Assembly: GCA_950106755.1 (NCBI GenBank)
Contig: OX467091.1
Location: 19,795,538 to 19,859,537 of the forward strand
Direction of reading: 5' to 3'
DNA length: 64,000 nucleotides
Source: Climacium dendroides
Lineage: Eukaryota > Streptophyta > Bryopsida > Hypnales > Climaciaceae
Program-made: the position numbers and the translations under genes
Part shown: positions 1-12,453 of the stretch, piece after piece
How the letters are laid out: each line of letters starts with the position of its first letter
How positions within the stretch are numbered: the first letter of the stretch is position 1
The notes under the pieces: generated by a model
The model's input: the letters and a program-made list of their open reading frames with translations, nothing else
Told to the model about the DNA's origin: nothing
The model's database searches: none

Positions 1-528
1 AATCATACGATCATAACATAATTCAAAAACAGTCGGATCATTAAAATTGAATCAACTCTGTCGGTGAAAAATGTGCATAAGACCCAACACGTACAACTGA
101 GCATAAAAAGTTAATTCTAACTACGAAAAATCTATACAAATCCATATAAATCTTCTAATCCAGCAGAGTGCTTGATGAGGTTCTGCACGGATACCTTGAA
201 ACCACGTGAAAGCCAAGCGTTGGGTATCAAAAATTTGTCACAAAAGTATACAACTCGCACGGGATCGGAAGGAACCAACACCAAAATCAGCAGGGGCCCA
301 AGAGTGCCGCTTCATCAGATGCTCACCTACTGTAGATCCCCTTAAATCAATATGTACCTATCATCTACCAATAAAACTTCGGCCATGCAGAGCTTGATGA
401 AAATGGTATCCAATAACGCCACATTCCGAATCCTCTGCTTTCACCACCAAGAACATATAAAATGTGGATCAATGAAACAATAGAAAAAATGCTCAAAAGC
501 AGAAGTGTCCATTTTGGGTGAACCAATC
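1..528 (-). other. 3' flank of the hydrolase gene
   Basis: This stretch lies beyond the stop codon of the minus-strand hydrolase gene and probably contains its 3' UTR. The short open frames here are not supported by any recognisable domain or splice pattern. The poly(A) site cannot be placed from sequence alone. Confidence 0.5.
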
Positions 529-3500
529 TTAAGCAGATTCCAAGACAGTTGCCGCATGTTCCTGGGCGTCATTGACAGAGGCTTCCGCTTGTGGTGTAAC
601 CGAAGTCTGCGGCCGCTTCCACTTGTCGTGATTGAGAAGCAGAGTGATGAGCGCCTCACACATTTGCGCAGCATCAGGCTCCAAAGGATCTTTGCTCACA
701 GGTGAATAGACCATCCATCCATGGTCCAGCTTCTTCTCAGGTCGCACAACAATGGACCCGGGAACTTCAGCATCTCTTCGAGTCACGAGGCCATCACTCT
801 TTTCCCCATACCGGATTTCGACATGGAGGGCACATATTGCCATGGCTGCAGCCAATGGTACCGCTACTGGGAGCTTCACACTAGCTGCAAGGTCCGCATG
901 GGCTATATGAGACATCGTGGCCACCCATCCTGGAGAACGACTGGCCTCCGTGTGAAAACAGATGGTCGGAAGATCCGGGGGGTAAGTGTATTCGGACAAA
1001 AACTGGCGCCGCTTCTCATACGTTAAGTCTTCTAATGCTTGTAGGTCACCCTGCAGCACACAACACGCAATCACTTCATACTGAATCTCCAGAGCTCTCG
1101 ACGTCATATGCTGCACTTCAAATCACGCATCAGAAAAGGGTCTAAACTAGAATGGAAAGCTGATAGTGGAGTCGGGTATAGTAGCTTTCAAAACGTATTT
1201 CTATTGTTCAGAAATGTCAGGCTCTGTTGGTACATTTTGTTCCCTTCCTTCAAGATTCCTAAATCACTTATATCAACTCATGTAGTTATGGAAGCGACCA
1301 CTTTTGGTCATTGGGGCACTTAGAGGGAGGTTAACGTATAGCAAAGTTTGCCCGAGCTAAATCGCTGCAATTGGCAAGAATCTTTGTAAATTAAAAAGCA
1401 ACAATCTCCACCTATAAATAACAATAGGTATCCACCTCAAACTTCCTGTGCAATTCATATAATTTTAAAATCTCCATGACCAAAAGGGCGTGGCCATGGA
1501 AAGGCACCAGAATAACCTTACAAGTTAGCTTAACCTCAGTAAGGGTGACAAGAGGTGACAATTGACATACAGAAACTCTGGTCAGTTGCATGGAATTCAA
1601 AGCGATCGAGAGCCCACACCTTCAGAACTTTAGATACCAACATCTCCATGATACGCCGAGTCTCAAAATCTGCAATTTGGCCTTTCCGTAAAATATCAGA
1701 AGCAAGCGGACTTCCACCATATGGACTCTGAAGAAGCGCTAAACCAACCACTTTGTCTTTTAATTCGTCCCAAAACATGGAGCAAGCAGCTGCTGCATCC
1801 ACACCTCCCTTGGAATGGCCCAATATCACTATTTTCTTTTGAGATCCCCAGTAAAGTTCTAATATGTGCTCCTTGATCTCTCTGGCATTCTTCTCTACAG
1901 CAGCCTGTAAGGGTGGTCAAGGGTGAATCTGCTTAGTCAGTCCAATTATTGACAATACAACATAAGGTGAAAAAGATCCAACCGCATTTCAGATATTCAA
2001 AACTATACCTCGCTGTGGATTTTTGCAATGTGGCAAGACAGACCCAGCTTTAAAAAATATTTCTTAGTGTCGACAAAATATAACGGTCCATGGTTGCTGA
2101 ATAAACCTGCGTACATGTGGTTCCTGTTAGTAAAATCAAATGCATATCATCCAACGAGTGAGATAACAGGTCACCATATTCTCTATGCACGGTTACGGAA
2201 AGTGTCAAGTACGGAAAGAGACTCACCTACAATTACAAGCAAGTCTGAGAATCAGTTTTCACTTAGAAATGATTCCTACCTCTTAGTAGACAACATAAAA
2301 GATATGACTTTCACGAACATGCACACCTGGAATGAGAAGGTACGTCAACGTATTGGGAAGTATGTGGACGCCATGGCTGTTCAGAAATCCAACTTGATAG
2401 TAAGAAATTGCAAGAACGCAAGAGCATAAGTCAATCTCTAATCAATAAGTCAAGAGCCAACAGAACGAAGAGCTGTCGAAACAATTTCAAACTGGATCTC
2501 TTCTACGACCAATACTTCAAATTCTGGATGCTAAAACAAGAAAGTTCCAAGTAGCTCCAATTTAAATCCCCTGCAGCAACTTCAGGACGGAAACTTGAGA
2601 CAAGGGAAAAGGGTTAGCATTCAAGACCTGATAACCCCTAAAGCGTCAAGGAATCCAGCAGTATCATCCTCAACAGGTAAAGCATCTGGCATATTCTGGA
2701 GCCAACCAATGTCCTCCGCAGATCCCTTCAACGTCGTTTGAACTCGAGTCACTAATCTGGGAGGCAAGAGAAAATTAATTGTTAAAAGGGGCTGAATGCT
2801 GTTTGCTCACCAAAATACCTGACCATCTGCGGCAGAAGAGGAAATTCTACCATGAACGTATCTATACTCCCGTAAGATCTACTAATTAAAATGGTGAATA
2901 CATATCCCACTCTACTAAACAATCAAATATGTTAAACTCGTCAGTACACATGAGTATAGGATACGGCAAATCGCAAGGATGGCCCTTAATATCAAACACT
3001 GCAGATATAACACATCATGACACTACCCGATACGTACAAGATAAATGATTGAGGGGCCGACAGTTCCGAAGCACGTATCGAACATAGCTTCTCCTCTACA
3101 CTGAATCAGGACCTTCATCTCTTGGATCTTTACAGCCCTCAGAAAGCACCGGAGAAAGGGGGGTATGACTCTAAAACCTCCTCATCTTTTCCAACTACAA
3201 TGAGCCTTGGCGCGATGAAAGCAATATGAGAGGATTGTAGAAACTCACCCATGCCAGGCAGCAGGAGGACCACTCAATATCTGCTGTCCCATCTCCATCA
3301 TTGATTTGCTAGTTGATGAGAAGATTGCCTGTGCCTGCTCTACCCCTAAATTGCCTAAGAGACCGCTGCTCTCAGCGACTGCATCATCAGTCACTCTCGG
3401 AGAGGTCACCGCCACGTTGGGTGACTCAATAAAATCTTGAAACAGTCTTTGAGAATCATCAGTCGATCCATTCGAGAAGGATTGAGAAGGAGGGAGTGGA

Positions 3501-4786
3501 GCAACAGTTTCCTCTGCACATCACAATAACGTAACAACCCACGCACACAATGAGCCAAGACAGCGGGGGTAGAGAAGCCATCGATCAAACCCTAAATGCT
3601 TAAAAGGACAATGTTTTTGGAAGTTGATTTCATCCATTTGGAAGGTTTCGAGAAAATGCATACGGTATCCCTGAAATGAAAATCAAGTTGCATTTGTTTA
3701 GTTACGAACTCCACTACACGCCTTGCAAATGTTGAGAAATCTAAATGCTCATCAATTTTGAACAAAATTGAAATGTGCTATAATGTATCACTTCTACAAA
3801 TTTTTGGAAGTTTAGATCTAAACAAAAGATGTTCACACCAACATTGGATATGTCGCTGAGTTCCGTTACTCATGTTGGTAAGATCTCAGGTGCTGGTAAA
3901 GGTCCAAACGTCCAAACCCCCACGTGAGCAACAGATACTATCAAAAAAACAGAAATTAGGTCGAAATTGTCAACATGTTCGCAATCACAACGAGCTCACC
4001 CACAACTTTGGCAATCTGACGACCCAAACTGGACGCGGATTCGGCAAAACGAGCTGCAGCTTCATTAATGACCGGAATGGGTGGCAAGCACCATGCATCT
4101 AATCTCAAACCCCTGCGAGGTAATACCTGCGCAGACAAAAAGCTACACATTGAGGTTCGAAGGGATAGCACAATTAAAAATCATGGGAAGAAACAATCTG
4201 AATACAACAATTTTCAATCAAGTCAGCCAGGATTTGACAGCATGGACTCCTGACAGACCTCTAGATCATCCTGTCCTGACTGCGGCTGTGAACTAGACGT
4301 CTGTGGGGCAGCGATAGCCGTCATATCCTCCATTTGTACAACATGTCCGCCCTCTGCATAGAGTAGGAACATACACGGTAAGGTAAGCACACCTGCATGA
4401 AAGCAAGACGAGTATAGTTCCTGAGAATTTTTTTATTAATTCTAGTTACCAATTGCAAAGGGAATCCAACGCACGAAAGTATGCATCATCTCGATACTGT
4501 ACGCAAAGGAAAATGAGGATCAAACTATTATTGGTAATTAACCTAACACGTTCTAATACGCATTCCCAGAATCAGTACCTGATCACCATGCAAGATTCCG
4601 GGGTGTCAAATTTCGGTACACTTCGCAATTAGATAAACCTACCTCAATGATCAACCTCATGGAAAAACCAATCACTAGGATATACTCTTGCAAGCATAGA
4701 AATAAGTCTCCTCGGAGGGTGAAGAACCATATACCAGATGAACTACGCCGATGCCCACCAGAGAAAGTCCCATAGCTTGAACTCAT
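529..4786 (-). CDS. Plant alpha/beta-hydrolase superfamily protein (GHSKGG lipase-like), 8 exons
   Basis: The model joins 4786-4735, 4353-4259, 4126-4000, 3513-3249, 2756-2628, 2123-2009, 1904-1620 and 1050-529 (minus strand), giving 529 residues. All introns are GT-AG and the phase closes at every junction. The catalytic domain fills roughly residues 220-500. The nucleophile elbow GHSKGG puts the serine at about 292. The likely acid is Asp442 in YGEKSDGLVT, and the likely base is His466 in KLDHGWMVY. Other family landmarks are SNHGPLYFVDTKKYF, CHIAKIHSE, QSPYGGSPLASDILR and ALEDLTYEKR. From memory these match a conserved plant family of PGAP1/lipase-like hydrolases whose substrate is unknown to me. 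The first 90 residues are Ser/Gln-rich with no domain seen. The exon 5 donor (AG|GTCTTG) is weak, and homologues may carry some ten extra residues before SNHGPLY, so a micro-exon could be missing there. The start was chosen as the first ATG in phase after a good acceptor at 4816. Confidence 0.9.
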
Positions 4787-5640
4787 TGTTAGATATCGTA
4801 GGTAATCACGTACACCTGATCAAAATAATACACGAATTTCTCTCAGTCACAATCCAAGGTTCCAAGGAAGAGAATCTTCAAATGCGATTGATCAAAACCC
4901 GAACTCTAACGTCCATGTACCCTGATAGCGGACTTTGTCAATCGAGCTTCCAAATTTAGGGCACGATCATAAACTTCAAGAACAACCTCAACAATCTCCA
5001 TCCAGATTCGCAAAAAATAAATGTACCACAGCTAGATCTGGAAATTCCTCACAAAACACAGGCCTCGATCACCAAGCCACTGCATGATCTAATTCGCAAA
5101 ATCACCCTTCAGCTCTACTACAAACTCCTCATCGCAGTGCCAGAATGTACACGGACACCAAAATCACGTAGAAGAACCTCAACAAAATTGAAATCACCGA
5201 CACGCAAATGGAAACACGACATCCTCTGCCATAATCTTCTAAACCCTAAAATCAACTCCGCCACAAAACTCTCCCAAACACTACAGAAACTCAAGACTGC
5301 ACAAGATTAGAAAATTATCCAATGCTTTTGAGCTCGCCGGCGTCTGCAATCGAGCATAAGATCTTTCAAAGCACCAGGAAAATGAGTTTGCGATCACGCC
5401 AAATGACAAGATTGGAAAAAAAGGCAGAGAGTATCATAGATTACCTGAAGTGGAAAAACTGATGTATCAGACATGGACTGATGTTTTGGTCGGGATCAGA
5501 ACTAATTGAGTCCAACAGTGTTGATGTGGAAGGATTTGGATGATGGAGTAGCGAAGGGAGAGTCGGAACACGCCATGGCCGTCTCTCCCGGCAAGCAATC
5601 GCCATAGCTCACAGGCCTAGTTTGTACTGACTGGTCGGTA
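4787..5640 (-). promoter_or_regulatory. Probable spliced 5' leader of the hydrolase gene, with uORFs
   Basis: A good donor (CAG|GTAATC, exon edge 5445) pairs with an acceptor TTTTGATCAG (exon edge 4815), removing 4816-5444. Joined this way, the leader contains a short upstream ORF starting MSDTSVFPLQ. It crosses the junction and stops at a TAA only two bases before the main ATG. Two further upstream ATGs lie near 5570-5610 if transcription starts that far up. The transcription start is unknown, so the leader extent is an inference. Confidence 0.45.
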
Positions 5641-7800
5641 GACTCTGTTCATCCATTGAAATCACAGACAACCTCTGTAATATCACCTTCTCTCTTCTCT
5701 TGTATACGCATCTTTAAAAATGTTGTGGATTAATGAATTCTTGTGCCTCTCTCATGCATTGAAATAATTATTTTTAAACACGTTTTGAATCTTAAAGTTA
5801 TTTCATGGAAATTATTGTTTTAAAACACTCTTTTACACGTCATACTTTACATTGTTGAAATAATTGTATTTAAACCATCCAACCAAATGGAAATTTGGGT
5901 AGATTTCTACAAAGTCAAATTTGAATGGAACTTTATGAAATTTAGAATGAATTTCTGAACATGTGCCATTTTCAAGAGAATGCAGTAGGGTAATCAAGTG
6001 CCCCCTAAAAAAGTTATATGGTATTGCTTGAAGTTTTTTGGGTTGGGTGGGCAACATGTGCAAAAATCTTCTTCTACTTCTAAAACTTGACAAGCATAAA
6101 AGTAGCATGATGTAAAATGCGACCATCTCCAAAAAATCAAATGCAAAAATCTCATTACACAAAGTATTATAGTATATTAACTCACTTGGATAACATTAGT
6201 ATAAATTTTTTTTCTAACTTCAAACACTACAATCTTGCAATTTAAGTGGTCATTTAAAAAAAGATCTCCATGGTACTGTAGTATAATTTTGTATTGTTGA
6301 ATTTTATAAAAACTTAGGTTTTTTAGTTTTTTCCATTGCCCTAAAAAGTAACAGTCTTGGCATCTTCTACCCCAAATGTATTGTAGTCCTTAGAGGCTAA
6401 AGTATCTTTATACGCTTGAAGATCTTTGGTGAACTAAGAATAGTTGAAACAAAATTATGAAGTTAAAAATCTTATGAGGATCAAAATTCTTACTTTTTAT
6501 ACTTAAAGACTTTTTGAATTGAATTTTAAAGGAGATGATAGGTTGCTTTGTAGTAACACATGGAGCACTTCTAAAGAAAAAAAACTAAAAAGAAACATTT
6601 ACACTGCTATTGTTGAATAAAGTAGGTGAATAAGTTGCAAGAAGAAATGAACAAAATAATATATTTTCAAATTATTAAAGGTACTCAAAATTTAGCCCAT
6701 CTATCAATATATAAAAGAAATAGATAATACTGTTAGCTAGTGATGTAGGGGGCTAGTGTAAACTACAAGTGTGCTTTCTAAATAAGAACACTTCAATCTC
6801 TTCATCCAAAATCAAGTTTTGAATCCTCTTACCTTTTCTATGTTCTTAAAATCTCATGTGAAACTTATTCTACCACTAGAATCAATAACGATTTTTGAAA
6901 ATCTTAAATTGTTTCTCGTTCTTGAAGACGTTCATTGCTTTTCATTGTCTCTATTTTGTAACTATTGGTGAGCCCTAGACATACCAATGCAATATAAGTC
7001 TAATTTGAACCCCCTAAGGCTTGCAAAGTTCCCCTTGTTTACAAACAATGCTAGAAAAAAAGCTTTGAACCTATTTTCAAGTGCAAATGCAATCAATTTT
7101 TTTGTAGGTATATATTGTACCCTCCAATAAGTTTGAACCTATGCAACCATATCCTTTTGAATTTTTAACAATGAAATGAAGACATTTAAGTTCCCAAAAA
7201 ATAACAAAATACTAATAAAAAAGAGAGTATCAAAACCAACCCTCTAGTAATCTCAAGGTACTTTAGCACATAGAAAAAATGATGGAATTGTTATTCTAAT
7301 GAAGGTAAATTTGAATGACAAACATAGAGTATTTTATAGAATTTTTCAAATACTTGTGAATTTGTTTGGATTTCAAAAAGGAAAAAAATTTGCACTTGCA
7401 TTTAGAAACTTTGACCAAGTTATTAAAATCTATTAAAAAAAATTGATTTTCATTCTTTAAAAGATTGTTGTATAGAAGTAGATACGAGGTTGAAGTAAAA
7501 AACTAAATCCTTAATACCTCTAAGATGAAATTGAAACACACTAATGTCCTCAAAGCACTTCTTTGGAATATTTTGAAAATTGAGTTTGAAAATGAATCCA
7601 ATATGTTATTTCATCAAGAAAATACACTAGTAGAAACATATCAAGTTGAATAGACCAAAGAAAAGTTCCATATGCAACAAACTTGGCTAGTTGTGGGTCC
7701 TTGGGGATATATTTTTCACATTAATAATCTAAATCAAATGAAATCAAACTTTACATCAAGGCAAAGATCTATGAGAAACAAAATTTTAATTCTTTATTTC
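5641..7800. other. AT-rich spacer, no gene seen
   Basis: About 2.2 kb of AT-rich DNA. The only longer open frame (5833-6162, minus) has low-complexity composition and no recognisable domain. I see no tandem repeat or clear terminal inverted repeat pair here. Confidence 0.6.
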
Positions 7801-8356
7801 AAGATTTTTGTGGATTTTGTTCGCTTCCTAGTGAATTAAAATTTATGCTTAGGAAGACATAATTTTTGCTTTTGATCACCAATTGAAATAATAAAAATTA
7901 TGCTCTTAGAAAGCCAATGTGATTTTCTATCTTAATAAAAAAAATTCTAAAATTCACAACAATAAATTGAAACCAAAGGAACCTGCCCAAAATCTATTTT
8001 GTCTCATGTAGGGACAATAAGACTTAAATGTTAGTAAGATCACATGATAATATAAGTTGTGCTTGCAACTTTATGAAAACCCTACTTACTCTCGGTGAAT
8101 TTGCAGTAACTTGCTACTATCAAGGGAGTTTTTGTAGATTTTGTTTGCTACATACTAAGTTGAAATTTGTGCTTAAGAAGATATAACTTTTGTTCCCTGG
8201 CACCAATTGAAATAAAAATCATGATTTCAAAAAGTCAATGTAATTTTCTATTTTAATAATTCTAAAATTCTAAAATTTATAGCAAAAATTAAGACTAGAA
8301 GAGCTAGCTTGTCTCAAATCTATTTTGTTTGGCATATAGGGACAATGGAACTTTAA

Positions 8357-10270
8357 CCCCTAAAGGACCATCGTCCCCTCATGACACAATTTTGAATTTT
8401 GGGTAGGTTTCAATGATCTCAATTTTTTATGAAACTTTTTGAGGACATGTATTTTTGTGAGAGCTTTGTGGATACATAATTTTTATTTCAATCCGATGTG
8501 GGTTGAAATATTTATAGACTCTTTTAGGCAAAATTCAATTTGAGGGGCAAGCTAGGTTGCCAAAATTTTATTGACTAGGAAGGAGACAGGGTTTGAAAAA
8601 AAAAAACTATGAGTAGGGTGGAGTACACTCAATTGGGTCACAAATAAGTTCCAATACATTAAAAAAAAATTAAATGAGCATTTTATTCATTAAAAACAAT
8701 GAACTAGACAAGTACTATACCTTTATACAAAAGAACTATATTTTGTATTCCCAACGGAGAAGAAAAGCAATTTACATACATATGAAGTGGTAGGAGATAA
8801 AACAACCCATGTGAAGTACATAAATTAGAATGACTAGGAGCTCAATTGCTCATAATTAAGTCAAAAGCAGGAATTGTCTTGAAAGTAGAATTTCAAACCT
8901 CATTTAGGCATAGTAGAATAAATTTATTCAAAAACTTTGAACTAAAAAAATCAGCAAATCAAGCTAAATTTCATCTCCCAAAATCTATTTGAGATTTTGA
9001 CCCTCCAATAAAAAGTTATGGACAAATTTGATAGAGGGATTGGAAGGGACATTTTTTTTTGACATTTTCAAACATCTTCTTTGAATTTAGTCCATAACAT
9101 TTGATTAAAGCCTTGAAATCTCAAACAAATTTTTGGAGATGAAAGTTAGGTTGATTTAACAATGTTTCTTAGTTCAAATTTTTTTAAGAAAAGTTATTTC
9201 ACTATGCCTAAATGAGGTCTGAAATTCTACTTTAAACATAATTTTGACATTTTGACAATGAGTAGTCAAGTTCTCATTTTCAAATTATCCCATACCCTTT
9301 GAAGTAGATAGTAGATGGTTAAATGGCACTAGTATTTGATTCAATGGATTCTTTGGATTTAAAAAAAAACATCTTTCTTTCTTTCTTTACAATTATTTGT
9401 CAATTTGTTTATTTGGGCCTAAAATTAGCAAAAAGAAATGGAGCACCCTATAAATGTACTACCACTATCCTAGTACTGAAGCTTACATTAATGATATGTG
9501 GATGAATTTCATAGATGAGAACTCCAGAGAATAAAAGTGAACCTCTATGAAGGCTATTGGATGTCATGTGGATGGAGGAATGTTTAGGTGGATGATGTAC
9601 TGAATTAGACTTCCCTTTGATGGAAACATTGTAGGAAACATATTAGAAATGCAAGAGAACAAATTAGGGCCTTTTCTTTTTCATTGCCTACAAGATTTTG
9701 TCTTTTGGGAGGTTACTAAAGCCTTCTAGTTCAATAGAAATTCAATAGAAGTTTAAATTGTTGTTTTCTTTTTCAAAATTTTTTGGAGTATGTTCTAGAT
9801 AAATAAATTTTTCAATCCGCTGCTCAGATTTTTTATTATTGAAATTATAAGTTAGAAAACATTTTAGCAAAAAAGGCTAGTGTATTGTCAATCCTCCAAG
9901 CATTGTATCATCGCAAAAAAAATTTGGAAGTGTTCCACACATTTTTTTTGAAGTAAAATTTGATGAACATATATACAATATTATCTTCATTATGGTAGTT
10001 TCAGTGCAAATTTTTTTCACAAATGATGGTCAAAGTTAGCTAAAATTATATAATAGCATTAAAAAAAAACTTTTTTTTTTCTAACTTTGAATGCTTATAA
10101 CTTCCAATCCATACTGTCAAACTTGATGAAATTTTTTCCACGTGATCTCAAACAAGTAAAGTACAAGATCCTACAATTAAGTTCCAACATATAATTTTTT
10201 TTTAGACAAATGCAATAGAAATGGTAGTTTCAGTGGTTTTGGATAGATAAATGGCCTTAGTCCTATAGGA
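8357..10270. mobile_element. TTAA-targeting non-autonomous element, type C, copy 1 (carries about 1 kb extra)
   Basis: The left end CCCCTAAAGGACC is preceded by TTTAA (8352-8356). The right end CCTATAGGA is followed by TTTAA (10271-10275). The left 150 bases match the left end of the element at 25038. The right 200 bases match the right ends at 25977 and 20701, including the shared string TACAAGATCCTA. It is 1914 bases against about 950 for its relatives, so it hosts extra DNA, including the foldback at 8878-9236. It has no coding capacity, so it would depend on a transposase supplied from elsewhere. Confidence 0.75.
8878..9236. repeat. Long imperfect foldback (arms about 146 bases, loop about 66)
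   Basis: The left arm 8878-9023 and right arm 9090-9236 are imperfect reverse complements. Shared anchors are AAAGTAGAATTTCA, CCTCATTTAGGCATAGT, TTTCATCTCC and GTTATGGAC. If transcribed, it would form a long hairpin RNA. It lies inside the larger TTAA element. It could be a secondary foldback insertion or an internal inverted duplication. Confidence 0.75.
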
Positions 10271-10690
10271 TTTAAGGGCTAATAAGATCCCATGACAATA
10301 GAAGTTATGCTTGTAAATTATTTTATGAGAGCCCTCTTCTAGATGAATTTGCAATAACTTACTATTGTGGAGGGAGTTTTTGTGGATTTTGTTTGTTGCC
10401 TTGCGAGTTGAAATTTGTGCTTAGGAAGATATAACTTTTGCTCCCAATCACCAATTGAAATAAAAATGATTCTCCCCAAAAGCCAATGTGATTTTCGATG
10501 CTAATAAAGAAAAATTAAAACTCACACCAAAAATTGAAACCATAGGAGCATGCCCAAAATCTATTTTGTTTCATGTAGGGACAATGAACTTCAAGGGTTA
10601 ATAAGATCAAAAGACAATATAAGTTGTACTTGCAACTTTACGAGAACCCCAACTTACTTTAGGTGAATCTACAATAACCTACTATAGTTA

Positions 10691-11445
10691 GTCCCTATTT
10701 GTTTTATCCAACCTTTCATTGCTAAACTATACTCAAGCTAAAGAGCATCTTCACCATTACACAACTAAACTAGTTGGCTAAATTCATGAATTATTTAAGT
10801 ATATAGAACAAGTTGGGGTTGTCCCCCACTCATACCTGGTATCATAGTGGCCTACCAAGCTAGTAAGGGTTTGCAAATGCAAGGTAAGCATTAGAAGATT
10901 TTAACACATTTACAAGTCCAAGAGTTCCTACACTACGAGGAATATAGGAACAACGCCAAATCAACAATATGACATGGTTGGGAGATAGTCACATCAGATA
11001 ATAATATTTAATTAATATTTAAATATTTTTAAATAAAAATATTTTTTTCATTTTTCATTTTTCAATTTACAAATAAAATTATTTTTTAATAATCTAATAG
11101 CATTGCAATAGTTTATCACAAGGGAAACATCCCTGAAATAGTCATTCAGAGGCCTCAAATCCCCTCTAATGTTATTGTTGAAGAATGTGATGGTGACTAG
11201 TTTCATCATTTCAAATCATTAGGAAAAAAATAAAAAATATTTTTTAAAATATTAGAAAAAGTCAATATGAGGTGGCGCTGACAATATTTTTTTCTATAAT
11301 TGCACTACGGGGGATGCAAAGGCTGCAAGGTTTGCACCAAGGGATTTTTTCTTGGCAAAATTTTGCCAGATGTGTCAGAACTATAGCCAATCTAGCTTTA
11401 TCTCTTCCCAAATCAGCCTTTGTTGTAAGACCAGTGAAGGGGACA
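10691..11445. other. AT-rich spacer
   Basis: No gene or clear repeat is visible. The open frames at 11272-11463 and 11352-11609 run into the neighbouring foldback and look fortuitous. Confidence 0.5.
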
Positions 11446-11708
11446 CTATATCACAAAGTTTAAGCGCTATGGTTTCTCAACAATTATCATGTGATTATCA
11501 TTGTTTCATGGGTTCGCACATTAATTATAATTTATTGCATCATTACAATGTATTACTTCCCATTGTTATCGCATCATTACAATGCATTACTTGCACTAAT
11601 GCATTGTAACGATGCAATAAATTGTAATTAATGTGCGCCCCTATGAAACAACAATAATTACATGATAACTGTTGACAAATCGTAGGATCTAAACTTTGTG
11701 ATGTAGTT
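11446..11708. repeat. Foldback element (arms about 115 bases)
   Basis: The left arm starts at ATCACAAAGTTTA and runs through TTATCATGT, TTGTTTCAT and GCGCACATTAATT-like sequence to TTATTGCATC. The right arm carries the reverse complement, ending TAAACTTTGTGAT near 11702. The centre contains a second small inverted repeat around ATGCATTACTTGCACTAATGCAT. No ORF. It resembles a MITE made almost entirely of its inverted arms. Confidence 0.75.
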
Positions 11709-12449
11709 AAAAAAAAGACCTAATGCACACCTCACAACCTGTGTGAGGCTTGGATTTTTCCTAATGAGGCCAATTAAGGTAAGAGGCTTGAAATATGAGC
11801 GGGCATTAAAAATTACCCATATAGGTGGTTGTGAATGGATATGAAGTGGTTCTTAAATGGACCTTTGTAGTTTATCTTGAGAAGTTGCAAATGAACAGTT
11901 CATGGAAGCCCCATAGGGATATAAATAGGGACCAAAGGTGCCTATGTTTTAAAAGAATAACCTCTAAATTAAGCTTTAGGCTCACCAAATCTAAGCTCTA
12001 CCACATCTCGTTTGAAAATTCATAACTAATTCAAAAATGATCCAAAAAAATATGAAACAACTTGGGTTAGATGCCAATTCCTCTTTTCTTTCAAGAAAAA
12101 TTTACTGAAAAATGTTTTGAGAAGTTTCACCTGCCCAAAATTCAGTTTCAATCCTTAGATGCTCAGTTTATGAACCAACTAAGGTAAGACAACCCATTGC
12201 GGTCAAATGACCCATTGCAGTCGCCTAAGAAACAACCCATTGTGAGGGTTTTTTTCAGGATGTGGGATGTGGGCAACAATACATATCTTACATGACAGTA
12301 ATGGAGTGAACACTGACCTCATTAGGAACTTCTGAGTTTTTAGTGTGAAGTCCATTGTAAAAATTGACTTCTTTGGCCTTCTGTAATAGAAAATATTTTG
12401 ACTGCATTAGGCAGTGAGATGAGCATTACAGATTCAGATTTTGTTGGTC
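11709..12449. other. Spacer with a fragment of the AAGGTAGG MITE family
   Basis: Bases about 11985-12135 resemble, in reverse orientation, the core of the MITEs at 24690 and 52292 (CATAACTAATTC, CAACTTGGGTTAGATGCCAAT). Clean termini are not visible, so this is a degraded copy. The 66-codon frame at 11825-12025 overlaps it and is not credible as a gene. Confidence 0.45.
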
Positions 12450-12453
12450 TTAA

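Larger units (their letters stand above)
7801..10690 (+). repeat. Three tandem copies of a 326-base repeat, the middle one interrupted by a TTAA element
   Basis: Copy 1 is 7801-8126. Copy 2 is 8127-8356 continued at 10271-10375. Copy 3 is about 10376-10690. Each begins TTTTTGTRGATTTTGTT, runs through CACCAATTGAAATAA and GGGACAAT, and ends before GGGAGTTTTTGT. The copies are clearly diverged. Non-coding. Their value is that copies 1 and 3 are uninterrupted versions of the site where the element at 8357-10270 inserted. Confidence 0.85.

Noticed and set aside
2028..2429. 133-codon plus-strand open frame
   Set aside because: It is antisense to exon 6 and intron DNA of the hydrolase gene, whose minus-strand exons splice in phase and match a known family.
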